64,000 nucleotides of DNA, taken from assembly GCA_963931865.1 (NCBI GenBank), contig OZ007516.1, positions 11,046,785 to 11,110,784 of the forward strand. Reading direction: 5' to 3'. This document shows, one piece after another, positions 10,899 through 20,820 of the stretch (positions within the stretch are counted from its first letter, which is position 1; each line of letters starts with the position of its first letter). The DNA comes from Axinella damicornis (Eukaryota > Porifera > Demospongiae > Axinellida > Axinellidae). The position numbers and the translations under genes were made by a program. The notes below the pieces were generated by a model. It was not told the origin of the DNA, made no database searches, and was given only the letters and a program-made list of their open reading frames with translations.

Positions 10899-11684
10899 CT
10901 AGGGAGGAGAAACTGACTGAACACTTCAATGTTTTCACTGTCCACCAAGACTGAACTGGCACCTGCCCCTGGGAGGAGACCAATCAAGTTCGCCTTCCAA
11001 AACAGTTTCAGTTCAATGAAGTTCTACCACGGTGAAGAAACGTGCGCCAGCTAGAAGGTTGGGTTACTATAATTACCCCGTGCGCATGCGCAGCAGAGGG
11101 TAGAGTGATCGGTTTGTCTGTCAGTCTGTCCTGTCAGTCTGTCCATAGATGTAGAGCGGTTTGAGCAGTGAAGGCCTTGTTGGAGGCTTATTTCAGGATA
11201 GAAGTGTCAGAATTCAGAAAATACTAGCGTCTACGTAACTCACAGACCAGAGATCTACTCGAGAGGCTGAGAAAAGCTGCGTGAAAGTCGTGCTTCTAAT
11301 TTATACAACTTGACCACACCCTATTTCTAACATTACTGCCACAACTTACGGTATCTCATTCTGCAGCGCACGCTGATATCGCTGTAAATCATGGCCTAGC
11401 TAGCTCATCGTGCATGCTGTATGAATAACAGTCGGTGGTAGGCCTATAGCTGTCAAGTCAAAGTTGTGCACGGGGTACGTGCTCTGCTGAGCACCTCTAG
11501 TTATGAAAATGTTTGCTTTCAACTACATCCTTGACAGGCCTTCATCCATCAAGATTACTGGACATTAGTGGAGAATACTCATTAGTGGAGAATACTGGAA
11601 TTCCTACTAAAATTGTATTGGTCTATTCTGGTCTCAATTTGGTATGGATGGAGTCCTGGCAATTAGGCTAGGGGTGGCACTCAC

Positions 11685-11746
11685 GTCAGCTGGGAGAGTA
11701 TGTGAATGGCAATGGCAGATCCAATCAGAAATGATACGAACACAAT
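11685..11746 (-). pseudogene. SLC11A: SLC11 exon, TM4 (IGSAIAIHILSQL), acceptor side lost
   Basis: The frame FLIGSAIAIHILSQL ends in phase 2 at donor GTGAGT and joins correctly to the IPLW exon. The expected start, right after GSDIQ and usually EVIG, has no AG acceptor, and the MITE at 11747-12300 abuts the exon on its upstream side. The exon is therefore recognisable but its 5' boundary cannot be drawn. Confidence 0.7.
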
Positions 11747-12300
11747 TACTGTACTCTCGCGAAAGTCCGCCCACTCCGCAAAGAGCGCCCACCCCCCACT
11801 TTTGGCTCAATTTTCTATATAGGGTCAAAGTTTACTCGAATGAGCGCCCACCCTCGCGCTATAGCCTCGTGCCTCGTGTAACAGGCGATGGAGCGCATTA
11901 GTGAGATGTTCCAGTGTATCTAAGGTAAGAACCTCCTTGCAGCAAGTCTCTATTAGTCTGTGTATCCGTATCAATGGTGTCCATGTGTGTTGCCTGGCTT
12001 GCCTGTGCTGACGACGGCCCCGCGGCCTCCACACTGGACCTCAGCCAGCGCTTGGCGGCAGCGAAGATAACGTGGTGAGCGGTGATGTTGCTAGTGACTC
12101 CAGCGATGTAGATGTGCTGGGAGGGCTTTGACTCACGCGCGCTTGCTGCTCGATCGCTGATATTGCTACTTGTGTACGTAAACAAAGGTGGGCGCTCTTT
12201 CGAGGTTGAATGCGGAAACACTCGAAAGAGCGCCCACCTCCCTGTTTGGTGAGAAAGTAAGATGCAGCGCCCATGGGCGGACTTTCGCGAGAGTACGGTA
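11747..12300. mobile_element. MITE with GTACTCTCGCGAAAGTC ends, abutting an NRAMP exon
   Basis: Inverted ends of at least 19 bp (TAC-GTACTCTCGCGAAAGTC). The interior repeats GAGCGCCCACC on both sides. It inserted directly beside the TM4 exon of the transporter, on the acceptor side. The ends are related to the GTCTCTCGAAAATACG family at 25144-25822. Confidence 0.85.
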
Positions 12301-12442
12301 TAATGGAAACACTTTATATCCTCATTCCCATGCCTTCACAGTGTACCTCCAGCTTTGCAGAATGTAAAGAGGGCTGAACGACAATGGACTTGTAGTTTAC
12401 ACAACTAATCACTATACTATAACAGCTAGAGCTAGCTAACTG

Positions 12443-12841
12443 TAGCCTCGTACCCAGTCCCACGCCCAGCTTTTCGTCGCTGCTTAGTACGGTAAAGCGG
12501 GGAGGGCCTGGTACATCTTCTCACGTGAGTGACGTCAAGGGTAGAAAGGGGTAGAAAGACCGGAAGAAAGCGTGGGCGTACGTGGGTCTCAGAACAGCAA
12601 GAAGAGCGAAGGTACCAGGTAACATACCACACGTATCTAGCTAGCGGGGGGCGACTGTCATACTCACCGAGCGTTGAACGTGTAGATGGCTGAATAACAC
12701 GCAAAACGTAGCGTCTTCGTTCTGAAAATTTTGCCATTTTTCGATTGCGTCATGCTCACGTGAGAAGATGTACCAGGCCGTCCCCGCTTTACCGTACTAA
12801 GCAGCGACGAAAAGCTGGGCGTGGGACTGGGAACGAGGCTA
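12443..12841. mobile_element. TAGCCTCG-family MITE with ~87-bp inverted repeats, 9-bp TSD
   Basis: Ends start TAGCCTCGTACCCAG on the left and its inverse GGGAACGAGGCTA on the right, and the inverted repeats extend inward to the TCACGTGAG motif. Exact 9-bp duplication AGCTAACTG at 12434-12442 and 12842-12850. Confidence 0.92.
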
Positions 12842-13356
12842 AGCTAACTGTATATAGCAGAAATCATTTCACTGGCATCAGAGTCTACTGCTGTTCGAAC
12901 ACACTAGCATCTAGCATCCATCTCTACATGCTGTGGAGTAAGGCTGATCCTCTTGTCTCTGTAGTTGTCACGCAGGAATGTACATGTATACGTACAGTGT
13001 TTGCACACTTCAACCAATCAAACACTGGAGGGGCAAAGGCCTGGAAATGAGGATATTTCACAAGAATAGGATCTGAACAGGCAGGAGAGGACTTCAGAAC
13101 TTAATTACAAGTAGCTTGGAGCAAGAGTTGGACCTGCACCTAACAGTGAATAGGTGCTGATAAGCGAGCTGCACTTCGTAATGTGCGACTACAGTAGCAG
13201 TAGTCAGGACAGCACAGTCCTGTCCTGGTCCTGCACTGTCCCGGGTTTTAGCACTAGAGTGTTTCGCTAGCTCGGTGCAACATGGAGGTACCCTACACTC
13301 AGACAAATACTTAGTTTGTATGTATGACACAGGACTTCTGCTAACACACACCTACA

Positions 13357-13378
13357 CCCCCCCCCCCCCCCCCCCCCC
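13357..13378. repeat. Poly-C tract
   Basis: Twenty-two Cs followed by TT and a second C run, just 3' of the NRAMP TM3 exon on the minus strand. Confidence 0.97.
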
Positions 13379-13410
13379 TTCCCCCCCAACCGTACACATC
13401 TTCCCATCAC

Positions 13411-13542
13411 CTGAATGTCACTGCCAATGATGGCAAGCTCCATGGACAGCCAGAGAACAAGGCGAGGTACGATGGGGTAATCGTCGTGACACACCTCTGC
13501 CAAGTGCTTCCTTGTCATCACACCCAGCTTTGCAGACATGAG
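13411..13542 (-). CDS. SLC11A: SLC11 exon, TM2-TM3 loop and TM3 ([15 protein letters not shown] ... GSDIQ)
   Basis: A 132-nt phase-0 exon (44 codons) after acceptor CATCCCTCACAG and before donor GTGATG. It contains the SLC11 signature stretches [14 protein letters not shown] and [11 protein letters not shown]. It is the longest uninterrupted block of family similarity in the locus. Confidence 0.92.
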
Positions 13543-13544
13543 CT

Positions 13545-13880
13545 GTGAGGGATGGAGGAGGTGGAAGGGGTTGAGGGATGGAGGGGGCAGAGGGGGTGGA
13601 GCAGGAGGGAGTGGAGAGGCAGGGGTTGGAGGAGGAGGGAGTGAAGGGGGCAGAGGGGGTGGAGGAGGAGGGAGTGGAGAGGCAGGGGGTGGAAGAGGAG
13701 GGAGTGGAGTGGCAGGGGGTGGAGGAGGAGGGAGTGGAGGAGGAGGGAGTGGAGGGACAGAGGGGGAACAGAGGGGGTGGAGGGGTGGAGAGTGGGGAGG
13801 ATGTGGAGGGTTGGAGGGGGTGGAGGGGGTGGAGGGGATGGAGTGGGTGGAGGGGGTAGGGGAGAGGGGTTTAGAGATGT
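13545..13880. repeat. GGAGG-rich minisatellite
   Basis: Degenerate GGAGGAGGGAGTGGA units. They give Gly/Glu-rich frames on the plus strand and Pro/Leu/His-rich frames on the minus strand, none of which should be read as genes. Confidence 0.95.
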
Positions 13881-14463
13881 GAAAGGAGTATGAACCGGTA
13901 AAACAAATCCCTTTCCAATATAATCAGATCCAGCAACGCCCAAATCCCACGTGATGAACATATTTGACCCTCTTGGAAAGACTGACTCAATGAGAATTAG
14001 TGAGTTCAGCTTTCACTAGCTACTTGGCAAATTATGCTCAACCAGCCAGCCCTCGTTGTGTCACTTGCAGCTTGATTTTTGTTCACATAGGGGAGAGAGC
14101 CTGAGAACTTTTGGCCGAAGTTGCCAAACTTCGCAGTTGAACATTCAGTCAAGTAGCCTATGCATCACGGCATATCTCAGAATGTCCAGACAGTATGTTC
14201 CATATTTGATACCAGCTTTATGTTATTGGTAATGACTATGAAATCCAGACATGGTGACTGCATAGCTTTACGAAGCTATTATGAGGCCAGCAGTGGGAGG
14301 CAATGCCTGCCACGGCTGGCCTCATATTAGGAACTTCATTTCCGGTACTGGGTACATTTCAGAAAACACATGCCTATACTGTCTCCACACTTTGTGCGTA
14401 GATCTGCTTGAACAATGCTACCCACAAATTGACCCACAAAAAACAAATGCCAGCATACAGCTA

Positions 14464-14936
14464 GTGGGAGGGAGGGAGGGAGGAGGGAGGGAGGAGGGAG
14501 GGAGCGAGGAGGGAAGGAGGTAAGTGAGGGAGGGAAGGAGGAAGGGAGGTAAGCGAGGGAAGGGGTAGGGAGGGAGGGAGCAAGGGAGGGAGGGAGGGAG
14601 GGAGGGAGGGAGGGAGGGAGGGAGGGAGGGAGGGAGGGAGGGAGGGAGGAGGGAAGGAGGGAAGGAGGGAGGGAGGGAGGGAAGTAGGGACAGAGGGAAG
14701 GAAGTAGGGAAGGAGGGAGGGAGGGAGGGATCGAGCGAGGGAGGGAGGTAAGCGAGGGAGGGAAGGAGGAAGGGAGTTAAGCAAGGGAGGGGATAGGGAG
14801 GGAGTGAGCAAGGGAGGGAGTGAGGGAGGGAGGGAGGGAGGGAGGGAGGGAGGGAGGGAGGGAGGGAGGGAAGTAGAGACAGAGAGAGGGAGGGAGGGAG
14901 GGAGGGAGGGAGGGAGGGAGGGACAGAGGGAGGAAG
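14464..14936. repeat. GGGA microsatellite block
   Basis: Long GGGA runs with interruptions in an NRAMP intron. Source of the Pro/Ser-rich minus-strand shadow frames. Confidence 0.97.
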
Positions 14937-15118
14937 GAACAAAGGTTGGTTTGATGGTGGTTAGATTATTACGCTCAGGATTAGGCCAGTGTACTTCACC
15001 AAGGCCTAAAACTTCCTAGGCTCAACCCCAGCAAAATTAATATGTGAGATAATGGTGCAACCATGGAAGGAGGCAACAAGCTATGCCTCCAGGTTGAGCC
15101 ATCATCCACTGCTCTCAC

Positions 15119-15166
15119 CTGGAGGATAAGCCCCATCACTGTCGACCACATCAACACCCAGAGTAG
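15119..15166 (-). CDS. SLC11A: SLC11 exon, TM2 (LLWVLMWSTVMGLILQ)
   Basis: A 48-nt phase-0 exon between a pyrimidine-rich acceptor (CTTCCACTGTACAG) and donor GTGAGA. The 16 residues match the second transmembrane segment of SLC11 proteins and join in frame to the next exon. Confidence 0.88.
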
Positions 15167-15770
15167 CTGTACAGTGGAAGAGAGAACACAATATGACACC
15201 ACATGCAGTCCTGTGACATCACATCATCAATTACATAAGCAGCATCACTGAGGTGCTTCACCATAACACTTGAACATCATGATTTGTCATGTCCGGGTCT
15301 AGATGTACTGGTAGTGCCATCTTGCACTGACACCATTTTAGAAGATGCCACACCCATCACGTGACATGAGACCAAGGGCACAAGAAGAAAGGTAGTCTAG
15401 TCCCACCCACCGAACACCTGACTTCTGTTAGTGACTTCCATTACTCACAGTGCTAATGCTCTTTGCTAGAGACTTCTCACTCAACGCTGTCAGTGCATCA
15501 GAGGAACGAACTACACCAGGCTCGCGTAGCTGTTGGGAGGCGAGAGCCCGTGAGACCTCTGAGAGAATTGTTGTGCACTGTGCTAATAAAAATGCCATGA
15601 TAGAGACAACAGCTCTCCCGACCTCTGCACAGAGTGACCAGCACCAGACTGAGAAGCTGTAGCTGAAGCGAGCAAAGCTACAATCTATGTGACTTCACAA
15701 CGACATCTATGACATCATAACACACAACATAATTATGTGCACATCATTACATCACAAGCTACACTCTCAC

Positions 15771-15844
15771 CTTGTACTGAGCAACAGCCCCAGCCTGCAG
15801 GTCACTCTAGTCCAGTTAGGCTATGCTCTTGAGGAAACCAGGAC
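15771..15844 (-). pseudogene. SLC11A: SLC11 TM1 exon, disrupted (GPGFLKSIA...SDLQAGAVAQYK)
   Basis: After an acceptor TTTCACAG the frame reads GPGFLKSIA, then TAA (15816-15818), LD, TAG (15807-15809), then SDLQAGAVAQYK up to a GTGAGA donor. SLC11 proteins normally have the metal-coordinating DPGN motif between these two conserved blocks. Here only LD survives and about five residues are missing, in a continuous stretch with no room for an intron. This is the clearest sign that the copy is dead. Confidence 0.8.
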
Positions 15845-15881
15845 CTGTGAAAGCCCATAGCTTACGTAAACTGAGTATGGG

Positions 15882-16210
15882 CTGAGGGAGGAAGGAATAG
15901 GAAGGAGGAGTCAAAGGAAGGGAGGGAGGGAGGGAGGGAGGGAGGGAGGGAGGAAGGGAGGGAGGGAGGGAGGGAGGGAGGGAGGGAGGGAGGGAGGGAG
16001 GGAGGGAGGGAGAGAGGGAGGGATCCGGAGGGAGGGAGGGAGGGATGGAGGGAGGGAAGGAGGGGGGGAGGGAGGGAGGGAGGGAGGGAGGGAGGGAGGG
16101 AGGAGGGAGGGAGGGAGGGAGGGAGGGAGGGAGGGAGGGAGGGAGGGAGGGAGGGAGGGAGGGAGGGAGGGAGGGATGGAGGGAGGGAGGAAGGGAGGGA
16201 GGGAGGTAGG
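15882..16210. repeat. GGGA microsatellite block
   Basis: A second long GGGA block, immediately upstream of the disrupted first NRAMP exon on the minus strand. It may explain why exons further upstream cannot be traced. Confidence 0.97.
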
Positions 16211-16645
16211 GACGGACGGATGGCAGTCAATGATGGCCTAAGCAAGCTACTCTATAGGATGGGCATAATCACCTTGTCTGTTGAGTTGACATGTTATGCA
16301 CACTCTTTATGAACACCAGTAAGTAAATATTGTGTCTACTGAGCGGGCAACTATAAAACCGGAACGGAATGGAAATAGAAATGGAATGAAAACCGGATGT
16401 GGTCTGTTATCATGCAAGACATGCACATTGCAGTCACATGGTCCCGCTATTTTCACGGTCCCGCCATTTTTCGCCAAATCTTGAACAATTTAGCTGCAGA
16501 GCAGTGCTGATGGTCTGGTGGTGAAATGGTCATTGATTTGACAGCATGTGGTGAGGATGAAATAGACCTCACCCCCCCTGGCCCTATAGTTCGCCCAAAA
16601 ATTCAAGAAAGAATCAAGGTGAGCTTACTAGCTAGCTATCTACAT

Positions 16646-16672
16646 GCTAGCTAGCTAGCTAGCTAGCTAGCT
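16646..16672. repeat. CTAG/GCTA tandem repeat
   Basis: Seven GCTA units in the first intron of the MULE-like gene. GCTA and ACGT words are generally over-represented in the window. Confidence 0.95.
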
Positions 16673-18445
16673 ATAATGTGTCTGACTTGCACAAATACAA
16701 GTTGATCCCAGAGTTGCCTGTCTAGTGAAGCAGCTGTATTGGAGTTTTCATTGCAGCCAAGAGGAGGGGGATCTGGAACTGGAGGATGATGGGAGCGAGT
16801 GTGATCCTGATCTCAGCCAAGTTGAAATGTAAGCAGTTTTCTATAATTCAAGAAAGACATGTGTCAACAAAGACTGTCTCTTTTAAAATGCAGGAGGTAC
16901 CAGACATCTGTGTGTGGTGGCAAACCGTGATTCGAGTTTGACAACGCTCTAAAGCCAGCTGAAGCACTTGACTTGCTCATCAACTTGCCTCCATCCAATG
17001 AACATGTTTGCACGACAAAGCCTATCGGTGTCAAGCAGGTTGCAACTTTTGTTGTGTCTAATCATGCTGTGTGCCAAAATGATGACCTAAAGGCAGATGA
17101 TTTGGGTGTGTGGGTGCACAAGGGAAAGCCGATTCGAAAGTACAAGGTTGCCCGTGATAAGGAATCAGGAGCAGTGTACAGTGCTAGCCTGACCAAGGAA
17201 GGTGGTAGAGACGTGTACAAGCTCACTTGTGTGTACTATCAACACAAGCATACTCCAAGCTTTCGTTGCACATCGTTCCATGCTACTAGTGAGTTGTGTA
17301 CATAGGGGTGGGACTTGCTCTGTGTGTAATTGGGGTGAGCCTGAGTGAGCCCCACATAGACGTGTAAAACTGAAACTCTGTCTGTATGTATGTATGTATA
17401 TATGCGTACGTCGTACCGTAAATAAACGCTTTTGTAACAACCGAAAGTTCCTTGCGTCATGACAAATTTACACGTGTGCTCACAAATCACTGAACGAGTT
17501 AGTGCCTAGCTAGAGACACGAATCGTGAACCGTGAACCGTGTACCCCTTGGATGGCTATACAACAGGGACAGAGACCACTCACTAGTCTATCTCTTCAAT
17601 GGCTACAGCGATGGGCGCTACCACAGGGTAACAAAGGCTGCGAGAGTGCGACTTCTTTGCTCGGATCTAGCTAGCTACGTTGCTCACTGTTACTGGTAGA
17701 CCCCCGCTGGCTCACCCCAAAACATTCTACTAGTTACAAATACATTTACTAGACTAGACATCGCTAGTTCTAAATAATGAGCAGGCTGCAAATAGACATC
17801 CACATAATTGTGAATGCATTCTGGCCCTATATGTAAGGAGGGGAAATTCAAATGTGTATGCTTTATAGGTGGTGATGGCCAAAGGATTCCTCTCACAATC
17901 GTCCAGTACACATTCTTTGACGGAATTGCTGTGCCTGTAAGAATGGCCCCCCAGGGCAATTGCAGAAAAGCTTCAAGGCCATACTTCTGCACCCAGACCA
18001 GCACCCTGGAGAGTATGAAAGAGAACCTTCCCTCTGTGCCACCTAAGCAAATCGTGTGCAAAAGCTACGAGAAAGTGGGTGGAGTTTTGCAGATGAAGAG
18101 CTGTAGTGAAGTTGCTCGAAACCTCAGACAGGTATATAACAAGAAGTCGTATCAGGGTAGCACCTCCAATCTGACATTAAACTGCGAGAAAGATCTGTTG
18201 TATGACCTGCTTGAGCAGCATTACTCAAGTGAAAAGAACTTTGTGCGTAGTGTGAGTTTACTGATATTTCTCGCTTTTGTTCTGAAGCAATTCAAGGCCA
18301 ACTCGAGCGAATCTCTAAACAACTTGCTAAAGCGCAGAGTGGACTTCAAGCGAAGAGAATGGCCGCAGTTCAATAAGGTCCTGAAAGCACTGTCAGAAGA
18401 ACAGCAAGCAGAGTTTGAGAAGGCTGCATTTGGAGGTGAAGTCAA

Positions 18446-18552
18446 GGGTGGGCCAATTTTCGGGAGGGGGGTCCTCGAAAATACGCCCATCCCCCTCTTT
18501 GAGCAGCCACTAAGTTCATCGCCCATGGGCGTATTTTCGAGAGACTACGGTA
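18446..18552. mobile_element. Single MITE end (GTCTCTCGAAAATACG family), exonised
   Basis: The sequence from the ATTTTCGGGAGG region through TATTTTCGAGAGACTACGGTA matches parts of the complete element at 25144-25822. Only one terminus is present. It lies inside the last exon of the MULE-like gene and encodes its final residues, including GPIFGRGVLENTPIPLFEQ. Confidence 0.85.
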
Positions 18553-18689
18553 CATACAAAACGTACTGATGGATCACTTGTATTATTTTGTTACACAAAT
18601 AGTTATGCACAAAACGAATATGTATTCAAAATGACAAGAACTTACACGGAGTTTCTGAACTGTCCCATGATTCTCTTGCTGGTGGTAGC

Positions 18690-19050
18690 ATGGAGGAGGG
18701 GGAGCAGGGAGAACGGGAGCTGTGGGGGGAGGGAGGAGGGTGTGAGAAGAGGAAGGAGGGTGTGGGAGGAGGGAGGATGATGTGGGTGGAGGAAGGGAGG
18801 TGTGGAAGGAGGGAGGTGTAAGTGTGGGAGGAGGATGTGAGAGGAAGGAGGTATGTGTCGGAGTGTGGGGGGAGGGTGTGAGAGGAGGAAGGACGGTGTG
18901 GGAGGAGGGTGAGGGAGGAGGGAGGAGGGAGGACAGTGAGGTAGGAGGGAGGCAGGTGTGGGAGGCGGGAGGAGGGTATGCGAGGGAGAGGGAGGATGTG
19001 AGGGAGGAGGGTGTGAGTGGAGGGAGGAGGGTGTGAGTGGAGGGGGGCCG
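18690..19050. repeat. GGAGGGTGTG minisatellite
   Basis: Degenerate GGAGGAGGGTGTGAG units. Minus-strand Pro/Ser/His-rich frames here are artefacts. Confidence 0.95.
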
Positions 19051-19284
19051 GCAATCCAATTTTTTATGCTCAAAGGGTGGATACATGGTGCTGAGTGGTG
19101 ACACATTTGCATAAGTCTAAATAGAGCCCACAAGAACAATCGCCTTGTCTTACTTTAGTACCTAGCGAGGTGCTTTCTAATCATGCATCGAAGTTCGTCA
19201 CCGTTTGGCGGACCGAATTTCTTTCAATTGTTGCGTTGCATTTCATTTTTTGGGCAATGCATAATTTGAGCGCCTACAATGTAT

Positions 19285-19424
19285 TGTAGCAACAGGAATC
19301 AACTCTCCTTTAGAACGACAAACAACTGTACAATACACATGGAATATGTCTATTTATAGACACAAAGGTCATGAGGTTCTCCGTATACTATATATAGTGT
19401 AGTCCGTATATCTCGTCCGCTACA
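19285..19424 (-). repeat. LTR (3' LTR of the gypsy element)
   Basis: 140 bp, TG...CA, identical by eye to 20821-20960. The polypurine tract lies immediately inside it at 19425-19440. Confidence 0.95.
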
Positions 19425-19775
19425 CCACTCCCCCCAGAACCGAGATGTACCGTTGTGGAATCTTGACTTGACGACCTGAACGGGTGTGCTTTGGCTGTAA
19501 AGCATTGGGTTTGTCTCGGGATTTTAGTTGGGTCGTAGTTGTAGGTGAGGGTTGAGGGTTCTTTGGGGGTCGTCCACGAGGTCTTGGCTTTGCGACTTGG
19601 GCTGGGTGCTCTGGATCCATGTGAGCAGGCTTGAGTCTGTCAACTGAAATGATCTCAATCTTTCCTCCAATATCGATTTGAAAAGTTTTGGGACCTGGCT
19701 GGAAGACCTTGAAGGGGCCTACATAGGGACGTTGGAGGGGTGTACGATGACCATCACGACGAATGAAAACAAATT
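19420..19775 (-). pseudogene. Gypsy integrase C-terminal fragment
   Basis: The frame holds YVGPFKV, KTFQIDIGGK and VSVDRLKPAH-like stretches (here ISVDRLKPAH), typical of the SH3-like integrase tail, and ends RSGRQVKIPQRYISVLGGVV. It is out of frame with the protease just upstream, so the deletion that removed RT, RNase H and the integrase core also shifted the frame. Confidence 0.85.
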
Positions 19776-20156
19776 GAGCTTGCTGCAGGTCACGAGTCGT
19801 CTGCCTTTGAGGTCAACCAACAGGGAGTTGGAGCGCAGGAAATCAGCTCCTAGTAAGGGGCGTGACACATCAGCAATGACGAAATCCCACTGGTATGTGT
19901 TGGAGGCGAAGTGAAGAGAGAGTGTACGCGTTCCATATGTCCTGATTGAGCTGCCGTTGGCTGCCAGCAACGGTGGTCCAGGTTGGCTCGTGCACGTGTC
20001 CAGTCCAGTAGCGGGTAGAACACTGACCTCTGCCCCAGTGTCGACAAGAAACTGTCGCTTAGAGACATTGTCACAGAGAAAAAGGAGGCCATTATTACGG
20101 CCGGCCGCCGAGGCCACTACTGGCGACCGGCCTTCTCGTTTCCCGACCAGGTGCAT
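19775..20156 (-). pseudogene. Gypsy aspartic protease
   Basis: Retropepsin with the catalytic motif FLVDTGAEVSVLP and the downstream LLGADFL motif that completes the fold. It is in the -1 frame relative to gag. The domain runs to about LVTCSKLN, where it meets the deletion junction. Confidence 0.9.
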
Positions 20157-20788
20157 GGTTGTCTACATTGCCGAGCTGCTTCTCCAAATGTGCGATGGTA
20201 ATAGCACAACCGGTTGTCTGTAGAGGGAACGGGAGCTTTAGATTTCATTTGCTGCTGTCTAGCAGACGGTCTATGCTGCACGGCATTGGTGTTGGACTCC
20301 ATATTCCGGCTTGACCAAAGAGCGTCGGCGCGTTTGGCTAGCTGACGGTGGTCGTCCATCTTGGAGTCGACCAGCTGAATGCGGATGTCCTCGGGAAGTC
20401 GCTCTAGGAAAAGTTGCTCGAAAAGCAGACAGGGAGGGTGGTCGCCCAGGAGCGCTAACATTTCGTCCATCAAGGCCGAGGGTTTAGAGTCGCCCAGCGG
20501 GCGGAAGTGGAGTAGGCGGGAAGCTCGCTCGTATTTGCTGAGGCCGAATGTGCTTATGAGCCGGTCCTTCAGCGTTCGGTACTTGTTGTCGGCCGGGGGT
20601 TGGCTAATGAGGTCCAACAACCGCGTCGCTGTGTGCTGGTCGAGGGCTGCGAGGACGTAGAAGTACTTGGTGTCATCCGTCGTAATCCCACGGAGGTTGA
20701 ACTGCGCTTCGGCTTGTGCAAACTAGACCTCTGGCTGGGAGGTCCAGAAGGTCGGCAGCTTGAGAGAGACTGCGTGTTCTACTGCCAT
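20117..20788 (-). pseudogene. Gypsy gag, early in-frame TAG
   Basis: ATG at 20786-20788 follows the primer-binding site. The frame is interrupted by TAG at codon 22 (20723-20725) and then stays open to 20117. It contains the capsid-like LLHFRPLGDSKPSALMDEM region and ends with a Cys/His nucleic-acid-binding motif (CYYHRTFGEAARQCRQPC). The protease frame overlaps the 3' end in the -1 register, as is common in the family. Only one base needs to have changed for the stop, so the lesion is young. Confidence 0.85.
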
Positions 20789-20820
20789 GAATTAACGTTC
20801 TTTGGCGTCGGGGTCACCAC

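Larger units (their letters stand above)
1670..15844 (-). pseudogene. SLC11A: SLC11/NRAMP divalent-metal transporter, split gene with disabling lesions
   Basis: Eleven minus-strand exons, listed separately, spell out SLC11/NRAMP in order from TM1 to about TM8: GPGFL, LLWVLMW, the LAEVCH...GSDIQ block, GSAIAI, IPLW, FFGGLITIM, the VKGVFIPWC loop, MPHNLYLH (TM6), VKEGIKYNSIES, IALFIS and GLLAAGQSSTMT. SLC11 proteins are proton-coupled Mn/Fe transporters of the plasma membrane or endosomes. Most introns have clean GT-AG sites and matching phases. Lesions are visible: stops at 15816-15818, 15807-15809 and 1730-1732, loss of the DPGN segment between the first two stops, no acceptor at the exon near 11685-11746, and unclear phasing at the exon near 3577-3644. 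I infer a recently inactivated gene. Exons before GPGFL and after QSSTMT were not found. Sequencing error at single stops cannot be excluded, but the DPGN deletion is harder to explain that way. Confidence 0.85.
16526..18569 (+). pseudogene. MULE-transposase-related protein, four exons, catalytic core deleted, MITE-derived C-terminus
   Basis: Proposed exons are 16526-16618 (MVIDLTACGEDEIDLTPPG...), 16764-16828 (acidic; a canonical acceptor lies at 16755-16756), 16894-17288 and 17869-18569. Junctions 3/4 (ACTA then GTGAGT; GCTTTATAG) agree in phase. The N-terminal part (GVWVHKGKPIRKYKV, VYKLTCVYYQHKHTPSF) and later EVARNLRQVYN and SSESLNNLLKRRVDFKRREW resemble animal proteins related to MULE transposases, in which a DDE domain separates the last two blocks. 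Here they are joined directly after FVRSVSL, so the catalytic domain is missing. Exon 3 has an in-frame TGA at 16928-16930. From about 18446 the frame runs through a MITE end to a stop at 18567. The family call is from memory of similar proteins, not a search. Confidence 0.5.

Noticed and set aside
13518..13961. 147-aa Leu/His/Pro-rich minus-strand ORF
   Set aside because: Produced by the GGAGG minisatellite; the opposite strand is equally open.
14418..16245. Long Pro/Ser-rich minus-strand ORFs
   Set aside because: They lie entirely in GGGA microsatellite sequence, which is open in several frames by composition.
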